From contig NC_063160.1 in assembly GCF_020921035.1 (NCBI RefSeq), positions 23,283,095 to 23,347,094 on the forward strand: a stretch of 64,000 nucleotides of DNA, given 5' to 3'. Below, one piece after another: positions 43,500 to 55,600 of the stretch (position 1 is the first letter of the stretch; each line of letters starts with the position of its first letter). The notes beneath the pieces are model-generated. The model made no database searches and was not told the origin of the DNA. It saw nothing but the letters and a program-made list of their open reading frames with translations. The stretch is from Rhodamnia argentea. Taxonomy: Eukaryota; Streptophyta; Magnoliopsida; Myrtales; Myrtaceae. A program made the translations under genes and the position numbers.

Positions 43500-46294
43500 A
43501 TGGTAAGTTTAAGATTTTTTTTTTCAAAAATTTCCCAAACACTGGCGCTTGCCTTTCAAGTTATCACCCAATCAAAGCGGAGGAGAAGTCAAAACGACGG
43601 TTGGGAGGCCTCAGCCCTTGGAAGAAACGACGCAATTACCCCCGACGACTTGGACTTCTAATTAGGAGGCAGGTCAACGGTGGGACTGAGTGATAGCGCA
43701 CAAGCACCCCCACCATGGTTTTTTTTTTTTTCGAGTCTATTGATGATCTCATCCGACATCAAGAAATGTTCGGCTGCTACTCTCGATATGGTTGATTTTT
43801 TCGCGTTCTTGGTGTCGAATCGAATGCTTCGGTTGGCAATTTTCCTTTTTTTTTTTTTTTTTTAAGATTCTTGGAAAAGAAGAGAAAAAAAAAAGGACCG
43901 AACAGAGTAATTGGAGCTTCATTTGTTAGGGCGCGCATGACAAGAGTAGAATTTCTGCACAAGACTTGCTTCCGGAGCAGAAATCCGTTTAGTTAGGTAA
44001 CTTCATTTTTCTAATCCTGGAGCATTTTTTTTTTTTGGGTGCAGAAATAGTTTTGGAGTAACTTAAAAAAAAACAAAAAAAAACTACTTATCTCCAAAAA
44101 TAGAAAAATTAACTTCCGATCGGAAATTGATTTTTAAACTAGAAGTGTTACCATGCGCGTCTTCTTGACTGAGAATTCACTCGTCAAAGTGCCAACGGAG
44201 TTTCGGATTTGCCCAATTGATTAACCCAACGTCGGAAAATCGAAACCGTCGAGAGGGTCAGTCGGTCAAAAACAAGGAAAATTGAAGCCGCTCGAACATC
44301 ATTATATTCAACTCTTATCCACAAAAGGAACGGAGAAATTTTTGAATTGGTCGTACTCTGTGCAAGACATTTCAATTTTGCGTGCAATTGTTTCTAACGA
44401 AAGCAGCTGGCATTTGTAAGACCGCAGAATCCTACATTTGACTTGTATAAATTCACATCAGAGCGACACGACGCTCGTGTAAGCAATTTGTGCCTTTTTT
44501 TTTTTTTTTCCATTTTTGATGGCCATTCCGTATCCCCCCTTCTTCATTTTTCGTTCTTTCCAAAGTGGTTTAACGTTTGGACGGATGCCCCCTTCTTGTC
44601 GCATTCTCACGTGAAACTTCACATCAATTGTTTTTCTTTGATGTTTCCTAATGCCGTGTCGAGAAGCTACAGTCGCGCTACGAGGCGGCACGCTTCCTAT
44701 ACGCACCCGCCTTCTTCTAAGTCGGAAAACGAAAGGAGCGTGTTTATTCTGACATGGAGGATTAAGTTTTCAGATTGTAGCGTCTCCCTATTTATAGTAG
44801 CTAGGAGATCCACGCTTGCCGCCCTACAGGAGGTGACGTCTTACTTAATGCTCGTGGATGGAATTGACTTGCGCGCATCCGTGAGAACTAGTCGAGTCGA
44901 GACGTTTGGATGCCTCATGATACAAGAAAGAAAATATAAGGTAATCGACCGCGTAATAAACCGAATGTGTTGTAGTTCCTCAAATACCTAAGTTTTTAAT
45001 CGGTTGCTTTTGGCAATATTTTCAATCCATTAGAGTCAATTTGGGTTCCTCGAGGAAATATCTCCATCCTTTTCGGGAGGATGTTCATGAGGTTGCCCTC
45101 CAATTTAGCTTTACTTGTGTTGCTTGATCGAACCGGAACTTGCGGAGGAATGAGCCAAAACGCCAACACGATGGCTTGCACGTTAAGGGATCAATTGTTT
45201 TTAAGCAAAAAAAGGAGCAATGACAATGACACAAGGACTGATTTGCACAAATAGAGAGATTAGATGAGCATAATTTCAATTTAAGCAAGCAAGAAATGAT
45301 TAGGTTATTTTGTAAAATAGTCTTTATTACCATTTACATCCTCTCGTTATTATTGGGTAAACAAGAGCACCTTGGCATTTATTTTTCTTTTTTCTTTTCT
45401 TTGGACAAGTGCATTGAAAATTCCAAAATTTGTCACGAGAGCGCAATTAAATCCTATTACTCGTCGGAAAATGCAATTGAGTCCCAAAAATTTAGAAAAG
45501 TGTAATCGAGTCTTAAAAATTGTCGAATTGGGGAAAAAGCTCTGTCCATAGATTACATTTTTTGAAAATTTTAGGTTTTAATTACATTTTCATGATAAGT
45601 TTCAAGACTTGATTGTACCTTTTGAAAGGTTGATGACTCAATTGTAATTTCATAACAAGTTTTACGAGTTTATTGCGCTTTTTAAAGTTTTACGATTTAA
45701 TTGTAACTTTGTGAAAAATTTTAGGATTTTCAGTGCGTTTATCCATTTATTTATTTATTTCTTCTGTTGCCTGAGAGTTCTCCGTCGCTAGTTGTTAGGA
45801 TTAGACCTGATCGGGGAACGGCACTAGGCCTGCTTGAGCTTGCCCAGATCAATTGGGCCAAAAGGCCAATTTGAATAGGCTTGAGGAGAGACCTTTTATG
45901 TAGGGCCCGGCCCGACCCGACTGACCATGATAGACGTCCATCTAGCTCCGAGAAGTACCATGTTCTTTTCTTCGTCGATGGACGGGGATTGGAGGCGAAT
46001 TACTATCGGTCATTTTTTACCACACGATTTCTCAATTAATGAGTACTTTATATAAAACATGCGATGATGGTGCGTTAATCTATACTTAAGATTGTATGGC
46101 CAGGTTTCTGATTGAATCGAATCTATGACAAAAAAAAAAAAAATTTGAATCGAATCAAGAACGACAATGAACATTTCTAATCGTGCGAAGGTCTTTATAA
46201 CTTGATTGAACAGTTGAAGAAGTAAGACTCTCTCCTCCAGTTCTCTTGATATTGCGCATTCCAATCAGAATTCCAAGCCCCTGCGTTCCTGCAT
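43500..46294. other. Intergenic region before the ankyrin gene
   Basis: It has many T and A homopolymers (43719, 43850, 44025, 44496, 46128). A frame of 182 codons at 44443..44991 shows no family features and odd composition. Around 45400..45740 diverged short repeats of the type 'ttttagggtttaattgtaac' occur. No gene was recognised. Confidence 0.5.
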
Positions 46295-48343
46295 CTACTT
46301 GTTGCAGATCCCCGGTTCGTGCTTGTTTGCTCGAATACTTGGCCACGGGAACTTCTTGAGTCGCCTCCTGACGCTATTCGCAGAACTGGGTCTCTCACTG
46401 ATGCAGGAACTGCTGTTTTCATCGGTCGAGTCGAATGAGCAAGAGTTGATTCCCGCTCTGTTCCGATAGCCGTCAGCGTCCGACGTGTCCCGGACCCTGG
46501 CGTGCAAGAAGATTTCATTATCGTCTATTTGAAAAGATGTTCCTGGGCTAGCTGTTCCGTTGCTAGGCATCTTTATCTCCGAAAGCAAGGCTTCTCTAGC
46601 AGAAAATTCAGGAATCCCAAGCATTCGGCCTCCAGCCAAAACTAACTTCCTGATTAGTATATCCGATGATGCGGAGCGCGGTCGCCGTTTGAGCCAATCA
46701 AGTGGGGTCATCCCGTCTTCATCAGGAACGTTCACATCGAGTCCTGGTGCCGCCATCAATATCTCCACTAGTTTGTGGTGCACGTTACCGACGATCGCCA
46801 AGTGAAGAGCGGTCCGGCCGTCATTATTCTTCGCGTTGATTACATCTTCCACATTGAAGACTTCTCCACTCAAGAATTTCTTCATCATCTCGATCTGGAC
46901 ATCCCATCTCCGGAAATCCGGAGCTTGGAGTCCAGAAATAGCCATGTGGAGGAGAGTCTCTCCATTCATGTTCTTCGACGAGATAGAAGACGGAGAAGCA
47001 GAGATTAGTGCCTGGATTGTGGGCAACTGACCCTTGTGAGCAGCTATGTGCAGCGCCAAGTTGCCTCGATGGTCGGTCGTGTCGATGATGTCGAAGGCTT
47101 GAATAAGATGCTCAACCACCTGCATTGTTTTCGACATGAAACAGGGACCGAGATCAATTCAATCTTCTTGGCGAGTTGCTCTAGGCGTGCAACGTTACAA
47201 CTAGGTCTGCACTAATATCATCTCTAACTTAAGGCTCTGTGATTTGTAATCAAATGTACCAAAAACAACTAAGGGGAGCTGTAAATGGTCTCCTTCTTTA
47301 CAAAAATTTCGGTGTGTTTAACTGGCTTGATGAACTGATCAGATTGGCCGAGACCTTATTGCCGAAATCGAGCTATGTTCCGATTGAACCGAGACACCAG
47401 GAAGCCGAAATTCGGTCATAATGCAGAGTTACATTCACTCCAGTGGTGACACTATAATCCTCAAAGTCCGCGAAAGAGCATAAGACATCAACTAACCATT
47501 AAGCAAAATTGTCCATTCGAGAAAAAATCGTGCTTCCTAAATCTAGCAATATCGGTATATCGAATTCGGGGACGAAAGCTTGCCACAGAGGCCACGAGCT
47601 TTCACGATCCGGCAACTCACCTCGACATGTCCTTTGCCTGCAGCAGAATGCAAGACGGTGGAGCCATGAGCATCTCTATAAGCCAGAACATCGGAGCGGT
47701 CGTCACCCGCGATGAGCTCCTTCAGGATCTCCAAATTGCCTCCTCTAGCAGCAGCGTGCACTGCTCTGTTCATCACCTCCCATCTGTACAAGGAAGCAAC
47801 CTCTCCCTGCCGTGCATTCTTGGTCGGCATCGACCACAACGCCCTCGGAGACACCGTGAAATCGAGAACCACCTTGAAGACCTCACGGCTTCTGCTCCTG
47901 GAAGCAGCGTAAAGGATGTCGGTGAGGCCGTATTCGCCCTCTCCCAAAACAAGAGACGGGTCTCTCTCCAGCAGCTCCTGGACGAAACCCAAGTCCCCTG
48001 CCGACGCAGCGGTGTACATGAGCCACCCACCAATACCGTATCGACCCTTGACGAGGGAACCTTTGTTCTTCGAATCGAACTCCAGCAGAAGCTGCCGGGC
48101 CACCCGGGAGCGGTGCTCGGCGATGCCGCGGAAGCGCCCGGCGTCGCCCGCCTCCTCCCAGAGAGCCTCGAGGCGGTGGATGCGGCGGAGCGAGGTGAGC
48201 TCAATGAGGTGGTTAGGGTCAATGCGGAGGAGCTCGCGGACAAGATCATAGTGGCCATTAGCGGCTGCACATTCGATTGGAGAGGCGCACCACCACTGGT
48301 CCCGGGTGTTCGCACACCGGAGAGGCAGGAACGTCGGAGGCAT
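46295..48343 (-). CDS. Ankyrin-repeat protein (plant At3g04470-like family)
   Basis: Two exons, 47621..48343 (241 codons, donor GTGAGT) and 46295..47119, together encode 515 residues. The N-terminus MPPTFLPLRCANTRDQWWCA, then SPIECAAANGHYDLVRELL and GGWLMYTAASAGDLGFVQEL, and the central ankyrin repeats (GSTVLHSAAGKGHVEVVEHL, GNLALHIAAHKGQLPTIQAL, NGETLLHMAISG, DGRTALHLAIVGN, DGMTPLDWLKRRPRSAS) resemble a plant soluble ankyrin family that I recall from Arabidopsis At3g04470. The tail has PGTSFQIDDNEIFLHARV and a Ser-rich segment, without membrane spans. The function is unknown, and ankyrin repeats usually bind proteins. The C-terminus ends soon after RRRLKKFPWP and may be shorter than in relatives. 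Confidence 0.88.
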
Positions 48344-50259
48344 CGAGTAAGATCAAGAATGCCAGAAAAGAAAAGGTTTTAGTCCGTTTCAAGAGCGAGA
48401 CCGAAAGCTGCGTTTGTTGGAATCGGGAAATGGACGGAAGAATATTTGGGGAGGCTCATTTTGCTGAAGTTGAGGCGTGCGACTTCTGATTTGATGAGGC
48501 GAGTGTTCTGTCGTTGTCGTTGTCGTTGTCGTGTCGTCATGGGGCCAATCTGCTTCAGGAAAGCAAGTGTGCGTGGAAAGAAATGCAAAGTCTGTTTTAG
48601 TGAGAATTTATTCGGTGCGAGAGGGGTGGGGAGATTCTTGCCAACGCCCATGAACAGGGACAGGAGACTGTTCACACGATAAACCGTGGTGATCTATTTG
48701 ATCCAGTAGACCTGGATTCATGCAAGAATTTTCTCGACGGGGCGATTGATGAGCGTGGGCAAATGCTTGAATGGATCCAGACCCACATATACATCCGGTT
48801 TATCGCTGCCATTGATCATTTGAGCCCCGCTCGTGGGTTTCATCAGCGGGCACATGTACGTGGGTCCACGGACCTCGGACAGTGCAAGGCTTACTCAGAG
48901 AGAGAGAGAGAGAGTGTGTGTGGTTGTAGTGATGAAGCAAGCAAGCATTGAGGAACAGAGAAGATGCCACTTTTCTTCTTTTGAGTGAGGGCACGGGGGG
49001 GCAAGGAAGGAAGGTGGTGCCTTAAGTAGGAATTACTATTTGGGCTTGTTGTGGGTGCAGTTTTTGGATTTCAAGTAGTGAAGCCGAGTGTACAGTAGTT
49101 GAGAATTGAAACTGTACCAGAAATTAGCATTGAATTCCACAGAATAGTCCCATTCTGTGCTGCTTTTTTTGCTTGTTTGTTTCAATACCTTCCTAACTGC
49201 TGCATCAAAATTACCTCTTACCTCTTTGAAAAGCTTCCATTTTGGTAAGTATGGTGGACAGGGCTCTGGCTGTCCTAACACCAGAGCAGAGAATGGCATG
49301 TGAGAACCAGCTTTTTTTTTTTTTTTTCCCTCTCTCCATAACCCTTTTCTTCTGCAGCAATATAGATGGTGGGGTGAGTCCCACTCTTTGTTTTTTTTAA
49401 CAAGAAAAACCAGTTCTCTGTCTGGACCCCCCCACACATACATGCCCTACAATCTTATCTTATGTTTCTTTTCACATGGTACTGGGAATATTAATAAGAA
49501 AAAGAAAAGAAGAAAGAAAGGAAATGGCAGAGCAAGCCACTTAAACAGACCTGAAAAGGGAGGAATCAAACAAGGGAAAGGAAGGAAAGATTAAGATATG
49601 AGTTTACCAATGAAAAGTGAGCCATACCTTCAGAAGCTATGCTTATATTGGAAGCATGGAAATAGCTTACATAGGTTTGATTTCAAATGAGAAATCGATA
49701 TTTCGATGCGCCCACCAAAAACTATATTGTTGCATTGCAAGGCACAGATTACATGCTCGAATACGAATTAAATAATTACAAGCAGATTTTGAAAAGATCA
49801 CGAGAAGCGGGCGAGCCGCTCTGTCCATGCATACGGAACGAGATCTAAAAAGCAGAACCATGAGAAATTGAGCCGACTCATTTGGCGGGATTCTGTTAAG
49901 ATCGGGAAGAATTTACCCAAGTAAATCGATCAAACTTTTAGTCTATTGAACTTATCTGATGAAGCATATGAAGAACAGGCTAGTTTCCTGAGTCGTTGCC
50001 AAACTCCTCTCGATTCTCCTTAACTCCCTAATGGGGCCTCACAGATGAAACGAATTGCAAAATAAATCAGCATAATTTGATTCCTCCACAAAATTAGAAT
50101 TTGCAAGCCCAATGTGAAGCCCAGCCCATGTCCTCGTGCTGCGTCCGCATCGTCGCTCTCCTCCTGATCCCTGAAACAACTCAATTCCAATTTTACCTAG
50201 GGCTTATGGAGGGGATAGCAACCCTTTGAAGATTCCGCAGCTAGGACCGAGCATAAACG
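48344..50259. promoter_or_regulatory. Intergenic region between the divergent ankyrin and PPR genes
   Basis: This is the shared upstream region of two divergent genes. It contains an (AG)n-(TG)n run at 48896..48921 and T-rich and A-rich runs at 49312..49330 and 49495..49525. No clear TATA box or further gene was recognised. Confidence 0.45.
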
Positions 50260-52854
50260 ATGATCTCCCGATTCGGTAGCTTACCAACAACTTCGCTTTC
50301 GCTCCGTTCTTCAATCATCCCGAGATGCATTTGCTCACAATGGGAACACCCAAGCTCCATTTCTTCGCGACCCCTTTTTCCCGAGAAAATGCACTCGGGA
50401 TCGAGTGATCCCGAGAAAATCAGTTCAAGACCAGATTTTTCCGAAAGCCCATCTGATTCCGGTCAAAATGATCCCGACCCCACCACGCGCAGTCCAGGTG
50501 GTTTGGTTTCTCGAGCCAATGTGTTGAGCACTCTACTGAGCCTCAAGGATGACCCGTCTTTGGCGCTTGAGTTCTACTTACGAGTCGAGAGAAGGCGCGG
50601 CTTCGTTAGGAGTGTCGATGGGTATTGCGTCTTACTTCATATCTTGACTGGATGTCCGGAGTTTTGGTGCTGGGCTCGGAGGTTGCTCCGCTGGAATGCC
50701 AGTGCTGACTCCGGATACTCCCCGGCCCTGCTTGTGGATAGCCTGATCGAGTGTGCGCAGCGGTTTGATTTCGAGTTGGGTTCGCAGGTCTTTGATTACT
50801 TGCTGAGTAGTCTCGTTCGAGCTGACCGGGTGGGTGATGCTGTAGATTGTTGTTATAGAATGATTGAGAGCAATGTGATGCCTTCCCTTCCGTACTTAAA
50901 TGCTCTTTTGGATGCATTGTTTAGGACGCTCAGGATTGGGGCAGTGCGGGAATTGTATGATACCATGGCCGCAAAAGGCGAAAGAGGTGATCTCTTTACG
51001 TTGCACAAGGTGATGCGTGCGTGTGTGAAGACAGGAAAGCCTGAGGAGGCTGGAGAGTACTTTAGACAGGCCAAGGATCGAGGGATGCAACTGGACGAGG
51101 CAGCTTATAATGTTGCGGTCCAGGCTAGGTGTCTAGAGCTGAATTCAGAGTCGGCGTGTGAGTTGCTGGACGAGATGAAAGAAAAGGGATTGGTCCCTTC
51201 AGAGTTTGCATTTGCTCGTGTGATCACTGCTTGTGTGAAGCAGGGGCATATGCAAGAGGCTCTGAGGGTTAAGGATGAGATGCTAAGGAGAGGGTATGAG
51301 ATGAATTTGGTGGCAGCAACAAGTTTAATCAAGGGATATTGTATGTCAGGTGATTTAAATTCTGCACTGAATTTGTTTGAAAGTATTTGCAAGGATGGTC
51401 TTGTCCCAAACAGGGTTACCTACACCACTTTGATTAGCGGATGCTGTAGGAACGGGAATGTCAAAAGAGCATTTGAGGTATACTCCCAAATGAAACTTGC
51501 CGGCGTACAACATAGTGTCTCTAATTTTAATCATTTGATTAGGGGATATTTAAAAGCTCAGTCATGGGAAGAGGCTCTTAAAATATTTGAGGAGGCCATT
51601 GAGTGCGGAGCTGCTAATACCATTACCTATAATCATCTTCTGTCCTGGCTCTGCAATCAGGGTGATTTGACTGAAGCTTGCAAATTATGGGATAAAATGA
51701 TAGTCAACGGCCTAGTGCCAAATGTAGTTTCATATAATATCATGATTCATGGACACTGCAAAAGTGGCAGTATGGATACAGCATCTACTATGTTCTCAGA
51801 GATGCAAGGAAGGAGACTAAAACCTAATGTAGTTTCATTTACCTTCTTAATATATGGATACTTTAAACATGGCGATCCAGATCGTGCTCTTGATGTGTTT
51901 GAACAGATGGAGCATGCGGGAGTTGCTCCCTCTGACTTCACATTCCACAGAATCATCAATGGTCTGTGTAAAGCTGGCCAGACTGTTGAGGCAAGGGACG
52001 TGTTGAATAAGTTCATTGGCAAAGGCTTTTTACCGAGCTGCATGACTTACAATAGTGTTATAGATGGATTTGTTGCAGAGGGTGACATAAATTCTGCTTT
52101 ATGTGCTTTTAGAGATATGCATGATTTTGGAGTTTCCCCGAATTTAGCTACTTACGCCAGCTTGATCAGAGGTTCTTGCAAAAGAAATAATATTGATGTG
52201 GCACTTAAGATGTGGAATGAGATGAAGAACAAGGGTCTTGAACTGGATATCAAGGCATATAGTGCTCTAATTGATGGATGCTGCAAAATGCAATACATGG
52301 AAAGGGCACTGGACTTGTATTCTGAACTTCTAGAAGTTGGTCTGTCTCCAAATACAGTCATATATAATTGCCTCATCAGCGGGTTTAGAGATCTAAACAA
52401 CATGGAGGCAGCACTTGGCTTTCATAAGAAAATGGTAGATGAGGGTATCCCTTGCGACTTGCCAACCTATACCACTTTAATTGATGGACTGTTGAAAGAG
52501 GGTAAATTACTCATGGTATCGGATCTTTACTCTGAGTTGCTCACAAAGGGCCTTGTACCTGATTTGATATTGTACCGTGTCCTGATGAAGGGTCTCTGCA
52601 AAAAGGGACAGCTAGAGAATGCTGGCAAGATTTTGGAAGAGATGGATAGGAAAGGTGTCAGCCCTGATGTTCTCTTATACAACACATTGATTGCTGGAAA
52701 CTTCAAGGAGGGAAATCTTCAAGAGGCTTTTAGGTTGCATGATGAAATGCTTGACAGAGGACTTGTGCCTGATGATACTACATATGATATCCTTGTAACT
52801 GGAAAATTCGAAGGGAAAAATTATCTGCCTGAAGCATCAATGTCAAGTGGTTGA
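50260..52854 (+). CDS. P-class pentatricopeptide repeat protein, At3g54980 type
   Basis: This single uninterrupted frame of 864 residues is typical of intronless plant PPR genes. The first 40 or so residues (MISRFGSLPTTSLSLRSSII...) are Ser/Arg-rich and lack acidic residues until about position 29, as in a mitochondrial presequence. From about residue 160 to the end, 35-residue PPR motifs run in tandem, for example TYTTLISGCCRNGNVKRAFE, VSYNIMIHGHCKSGSMDTAS, AYSALIDGCCKMQYMERALD and LYNTLIAGNFKEGNLQEAFR. Similarity to my memory of Arabidopsis At3g54980 (851 residues, mitochondrial) is high along the length, with VAATSLI and SYNSVIDGF-type matches. It has no E, DYW or SMR tail, so an RNA-binding role in organelle transcript processing or stability is inferred. 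The coding frame is intact. Confidence 0.93.
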   Translation: MISRFGSLPTTSLSLRSSIIPRCICSQWEHPSSISSRPLFPEKMHSGSSDPEKISSRPDFSESPSDSGQNDPDPTTRSPGGLVSRANVLSTLLSLKDDPSLALEFYLRVERRRGFVRSVDGYCVLLHILTGCPEFWCWARRLLRWNASADSGYSPALLVDSLIECAQRFDFELGSQVFDYLLSSLVRADRVGDAVDCCYRMIESNVMPSLPYLNALLDALFRTLRIGAVRELYDTMAAKGERGDLFTLHKVMRACVKTGKPEEAGEYFRQAKDRGMQLDEAAYNVAVQARCLELNSESACELLDEMKEKGLVPSEFAFARVITACVKQGHMQEALRVKDEMLRRGYEMNLVAATSLIKGYCMSGDLNSALNLFESICKDGLVPNRVTYTTLISGCCRNGNVKRAFEVYSQMKLAGVQHSVSNFNHLIRGYLKAQSWEEALKIFEEAIECGAANTITYNHLLSWLCNQGDLTEACKLWDKMIVNGLVPNVVSYNIMIHGHCKSGSMDTASTMFSEMQGRRLKPNVVSFTFLIYGYFKHGDPDRALDVFEQMEHAGVAPSDFTFHRIINGLCKAGQTVEARDVLNKFIGKGFLPSCMTYNSVIDGFVAEGDINSALCAFRDMHDFGVSPNLATYASLIRGSCKRNNIDVALKMWNEMKNKGLELDIKAYSALIDGCCKMQYMERALDLYSELLEVGLSPNTVIYNCLISGFRDLNNMEAALGFHKKMVDEGIPCDLPTYTTLIDGLLKEGKLLMVSDLYSELLTKGLVPDLILYRVLMKGLCKKGQLENAGKILEEMDRKGVSPDVLLYNTLIAGNFKEGNLQEAFRLHDEMLDRGLVPDDTTYDILVTGKFEGKNYLPEASMSSG

Positions 52855-55600
52855 TTTCCTATTGTATCTTTGGACCCTGGTCAGTCATTTGAAGATGGAG
52901 CTCATAGTGTCTTGCAGTGACCTGCATATCCAGTATAAGGTACTCCCTGCAATTTGATTTCCTTTATTCTAGTATCATTTCCACTTCAATGGCTTTGTTC
53001 TTTTTTCTTGAATACTCAATTCAAGGCTGTCTTCCGTATCTGCCAGGTGGATCTGTCTTTTATGTCAAGTCTGTTCCTGTGCAAGAAGAGTTGCATAGGA
53101 GGCAAAAAGATCAAGGTCTGAAGATGATCTTGAGCATCATGAAGTAAATATTTGTTGTCTGTTTCATGCCATAGCAATGAGGGTTGATTCTGCTTCAAAG
53201 AAGTTGAAACCGCTCTATGACCATGTAGTCTGCAGGTACTCTGAGAAATGTCTTTTAACTGGCTAGCCTGATTCTGTTATTCTCTAGGTGCTTTGTCTCA
53301 GCAATCCAGACTGCTTTACACAAGCTATTGCTTTTTGAATATGGAGAAAGTTCTGCATTTTCCATTTGCTCAAGCACATGGAAATGAAATGGATCCCCAA
53401 TTTAGATACATGTGACAAGAGAGAGCCTGTGATCTCGTAAAATATTGGTTTCCTCGCTTGAGAACATTATAGTGGTCCAAATCCACTAATCCCATGGTTA
53501 ATGGATATTATTGACCTCTCTAATAATGGTTTTGCGTAAGTGCAGTAACTACCAAGAGTCAACTTGTTACCTTTGTTCCTTGCTATCACTTGTGTTTTAT
53601 GTTACCATGATTCTTCTTTTCCAGTTTTTCCTTATTTTTTCATCATAATTTGGTTAGGTGAGAAGTCCTCTATCAGTTGTCTCGTGGATGGTTTAAAAAG
53701 TGGCTGCCGATATAGTGCTGCCAGCTTTCACTGAGAAGCTACGTCTCTGTATGGTCCGAAAGCGTAGAGACTTACATCATTCTTGACAATGCATGATGTG
53801 GAACACGAATTACTCCAAGTACGTTCCCTAGCTTCAATATGTTCCTACTTCTTAGAGATCAGCACAAGCAACTCTATATGTTTATATATTTTCAGGTTAT
53901 GAGTAATGATATTTTGGCTGGTGGAGTATCAGTCCTCAGATCTTTGAGTCACTTTTTACAAGTTGGGAAAACAAGATGGATCAGCATCAGGTTCTCAGAC
54001 TTCCTTCCGTGGCAAAATTAACGCCAGTTTCTTTCGATGCAACCAAAGTTTTGAACCCAAGTGTGTTGGACCTCCTGGAACAGATCATGACCAAAGCATG
54101 ATGAAATGTGTATGTAGTTTAAGGATCGAAAAAACCATTCCGTCGAACTGGAAAAGGTTTCGAAGAACGCAGAAATTACTACATAAATGAAATGTGAAAT
54201 TCTTGAGTGGATATAACCCATCGGTAGAGTGTCACCTTGACGTGGTGTAAATCATCAGTTTGAGCTAATTTTAGGTATTCACTTAATCTTGTTAGGTATA
54301 GCTGTAGATATCTATTTGTGAGGCTGTCCGCCTAAATCAGAGGCAGATATAGATGCTATAACAAAACTTCAGGAGATTAGAGTGGCTTTCCTTGGAGATG
54401 GAAAACTTGTCCACCTGGTTTTATCAAGGTTGTCAACTGCATGCTCCTTTTTGTTCTTGAGGCTTGTTTTTCCGTTTTTCTTTTTCAGAAATTCTGTTCA
54501 ATCTCGAGCTCTCGTCCTGTGCGTTGTCCTTATGGATGTCTGCAGATGCTAGTGAAGTCACGTACTTAACCAGACTCTTCTTTGGCTAGTTGCTTTCTCT
54601 ACAGAATGTCAGTTTCTGGGTGCCTTCATTCACGCTTTTAGTTACCGCTCCACCGTCCTCAATGCACTGATTTGTAACATGTGTATAGCAATAGCGACGT
54701 TGGCCGCAAATGCAGACTTAGGGACGTCTACGAGCGGACATTGCCAACATATGTAGTTGGGGATTTCCAGAGAGCTTTAGGGACGGCCCTGAAAGCCCGA
54801 GACCGCCTTTTCATTTGTAGTTGGTGGTGCGTGTTCTCTGACACCCAGAAAGGACCAAGTCCGCATTGTTAGCCGATCAAAACGCCCACTGCGAAGAGTT
54901 GCTAGATCCTCCTCGCCACGAGCTTGATTCAATCGTCATTGTAAATCCTGTGATAATAAGAAAATGTAACCACCACATGGATAATTTTGTGGGCTATTTC
55001 GCGCTGTGAACTCCCTTGCTCTTGGCACGGACATCAGACGCATCTGGTGGACGTGCAGTCACGCTATAATTCACCCTAAACGTTTAGTTCGATACACTAG
55101 GACATGCTCAGGGAAGGGAAATAGTCACTCGCACCGGCTAGGGTCAAAAGCATTTGCTTCTACGTCCATATCGAAACTGTGTTCTTACGAATCACAAAAG
55201 GAGTCTGGGCAGTAGAAGCTCTCGTAACATTGCATCTAAGCTTAAAAAATTAGTCAAGACAATCAGTGTTAACTAAGTTAGCCGTCCGGTTTAATCAATT
55301 CGAAGAAATCAGAGAGCTGTAATCAACAGAAAATTAGGACACGACTCATTATTTATTGATAAGGCTCAAATGGCATTTGTTATTTCAAGTCTACACGCAA
55401 CACCTCCTTCTTCTAGAGCTGGCGCCTTGCTAAGCTTTCTCTGAAGCAAAAGGCAGCCTGCAGCAGATATAACACTCCGCTATTGTATACAGGTAGGTAT
55501 GCAGTACTAGTGGCAGTATAGTACCAAAAGACGAGGCCTCAAAACCTGCCAGCTTATAAGGGCATTGGACCGAAATTATTTGTGGACGGTCTCTCCATTT
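52855..55600. other. Intergenic region between convergent PPR and G6PDH genes
   Basis: This holds the 3' flank of the PPR gene and of G6PDH. Splice-like signals and PPR 3' UTR continuation are possible at 52940..53200. A short frame at 54681..54872 has no family features. No delimited transposon was found. Confidence 0.5.

Noticed and set aside
44443-44991. 182-codon open frame
   Set aside because: It shows no recognisable domain, has a homopolymer-derived Phe run and lies in repeat-rich intergenic DNA.
47627-48382. 251-codon open frame on the plus strand
   Set aside because: It is antisense to exon 1 of the ankyrin gene, whose GC-rich codons leave the opposite strand open; it has no family features.
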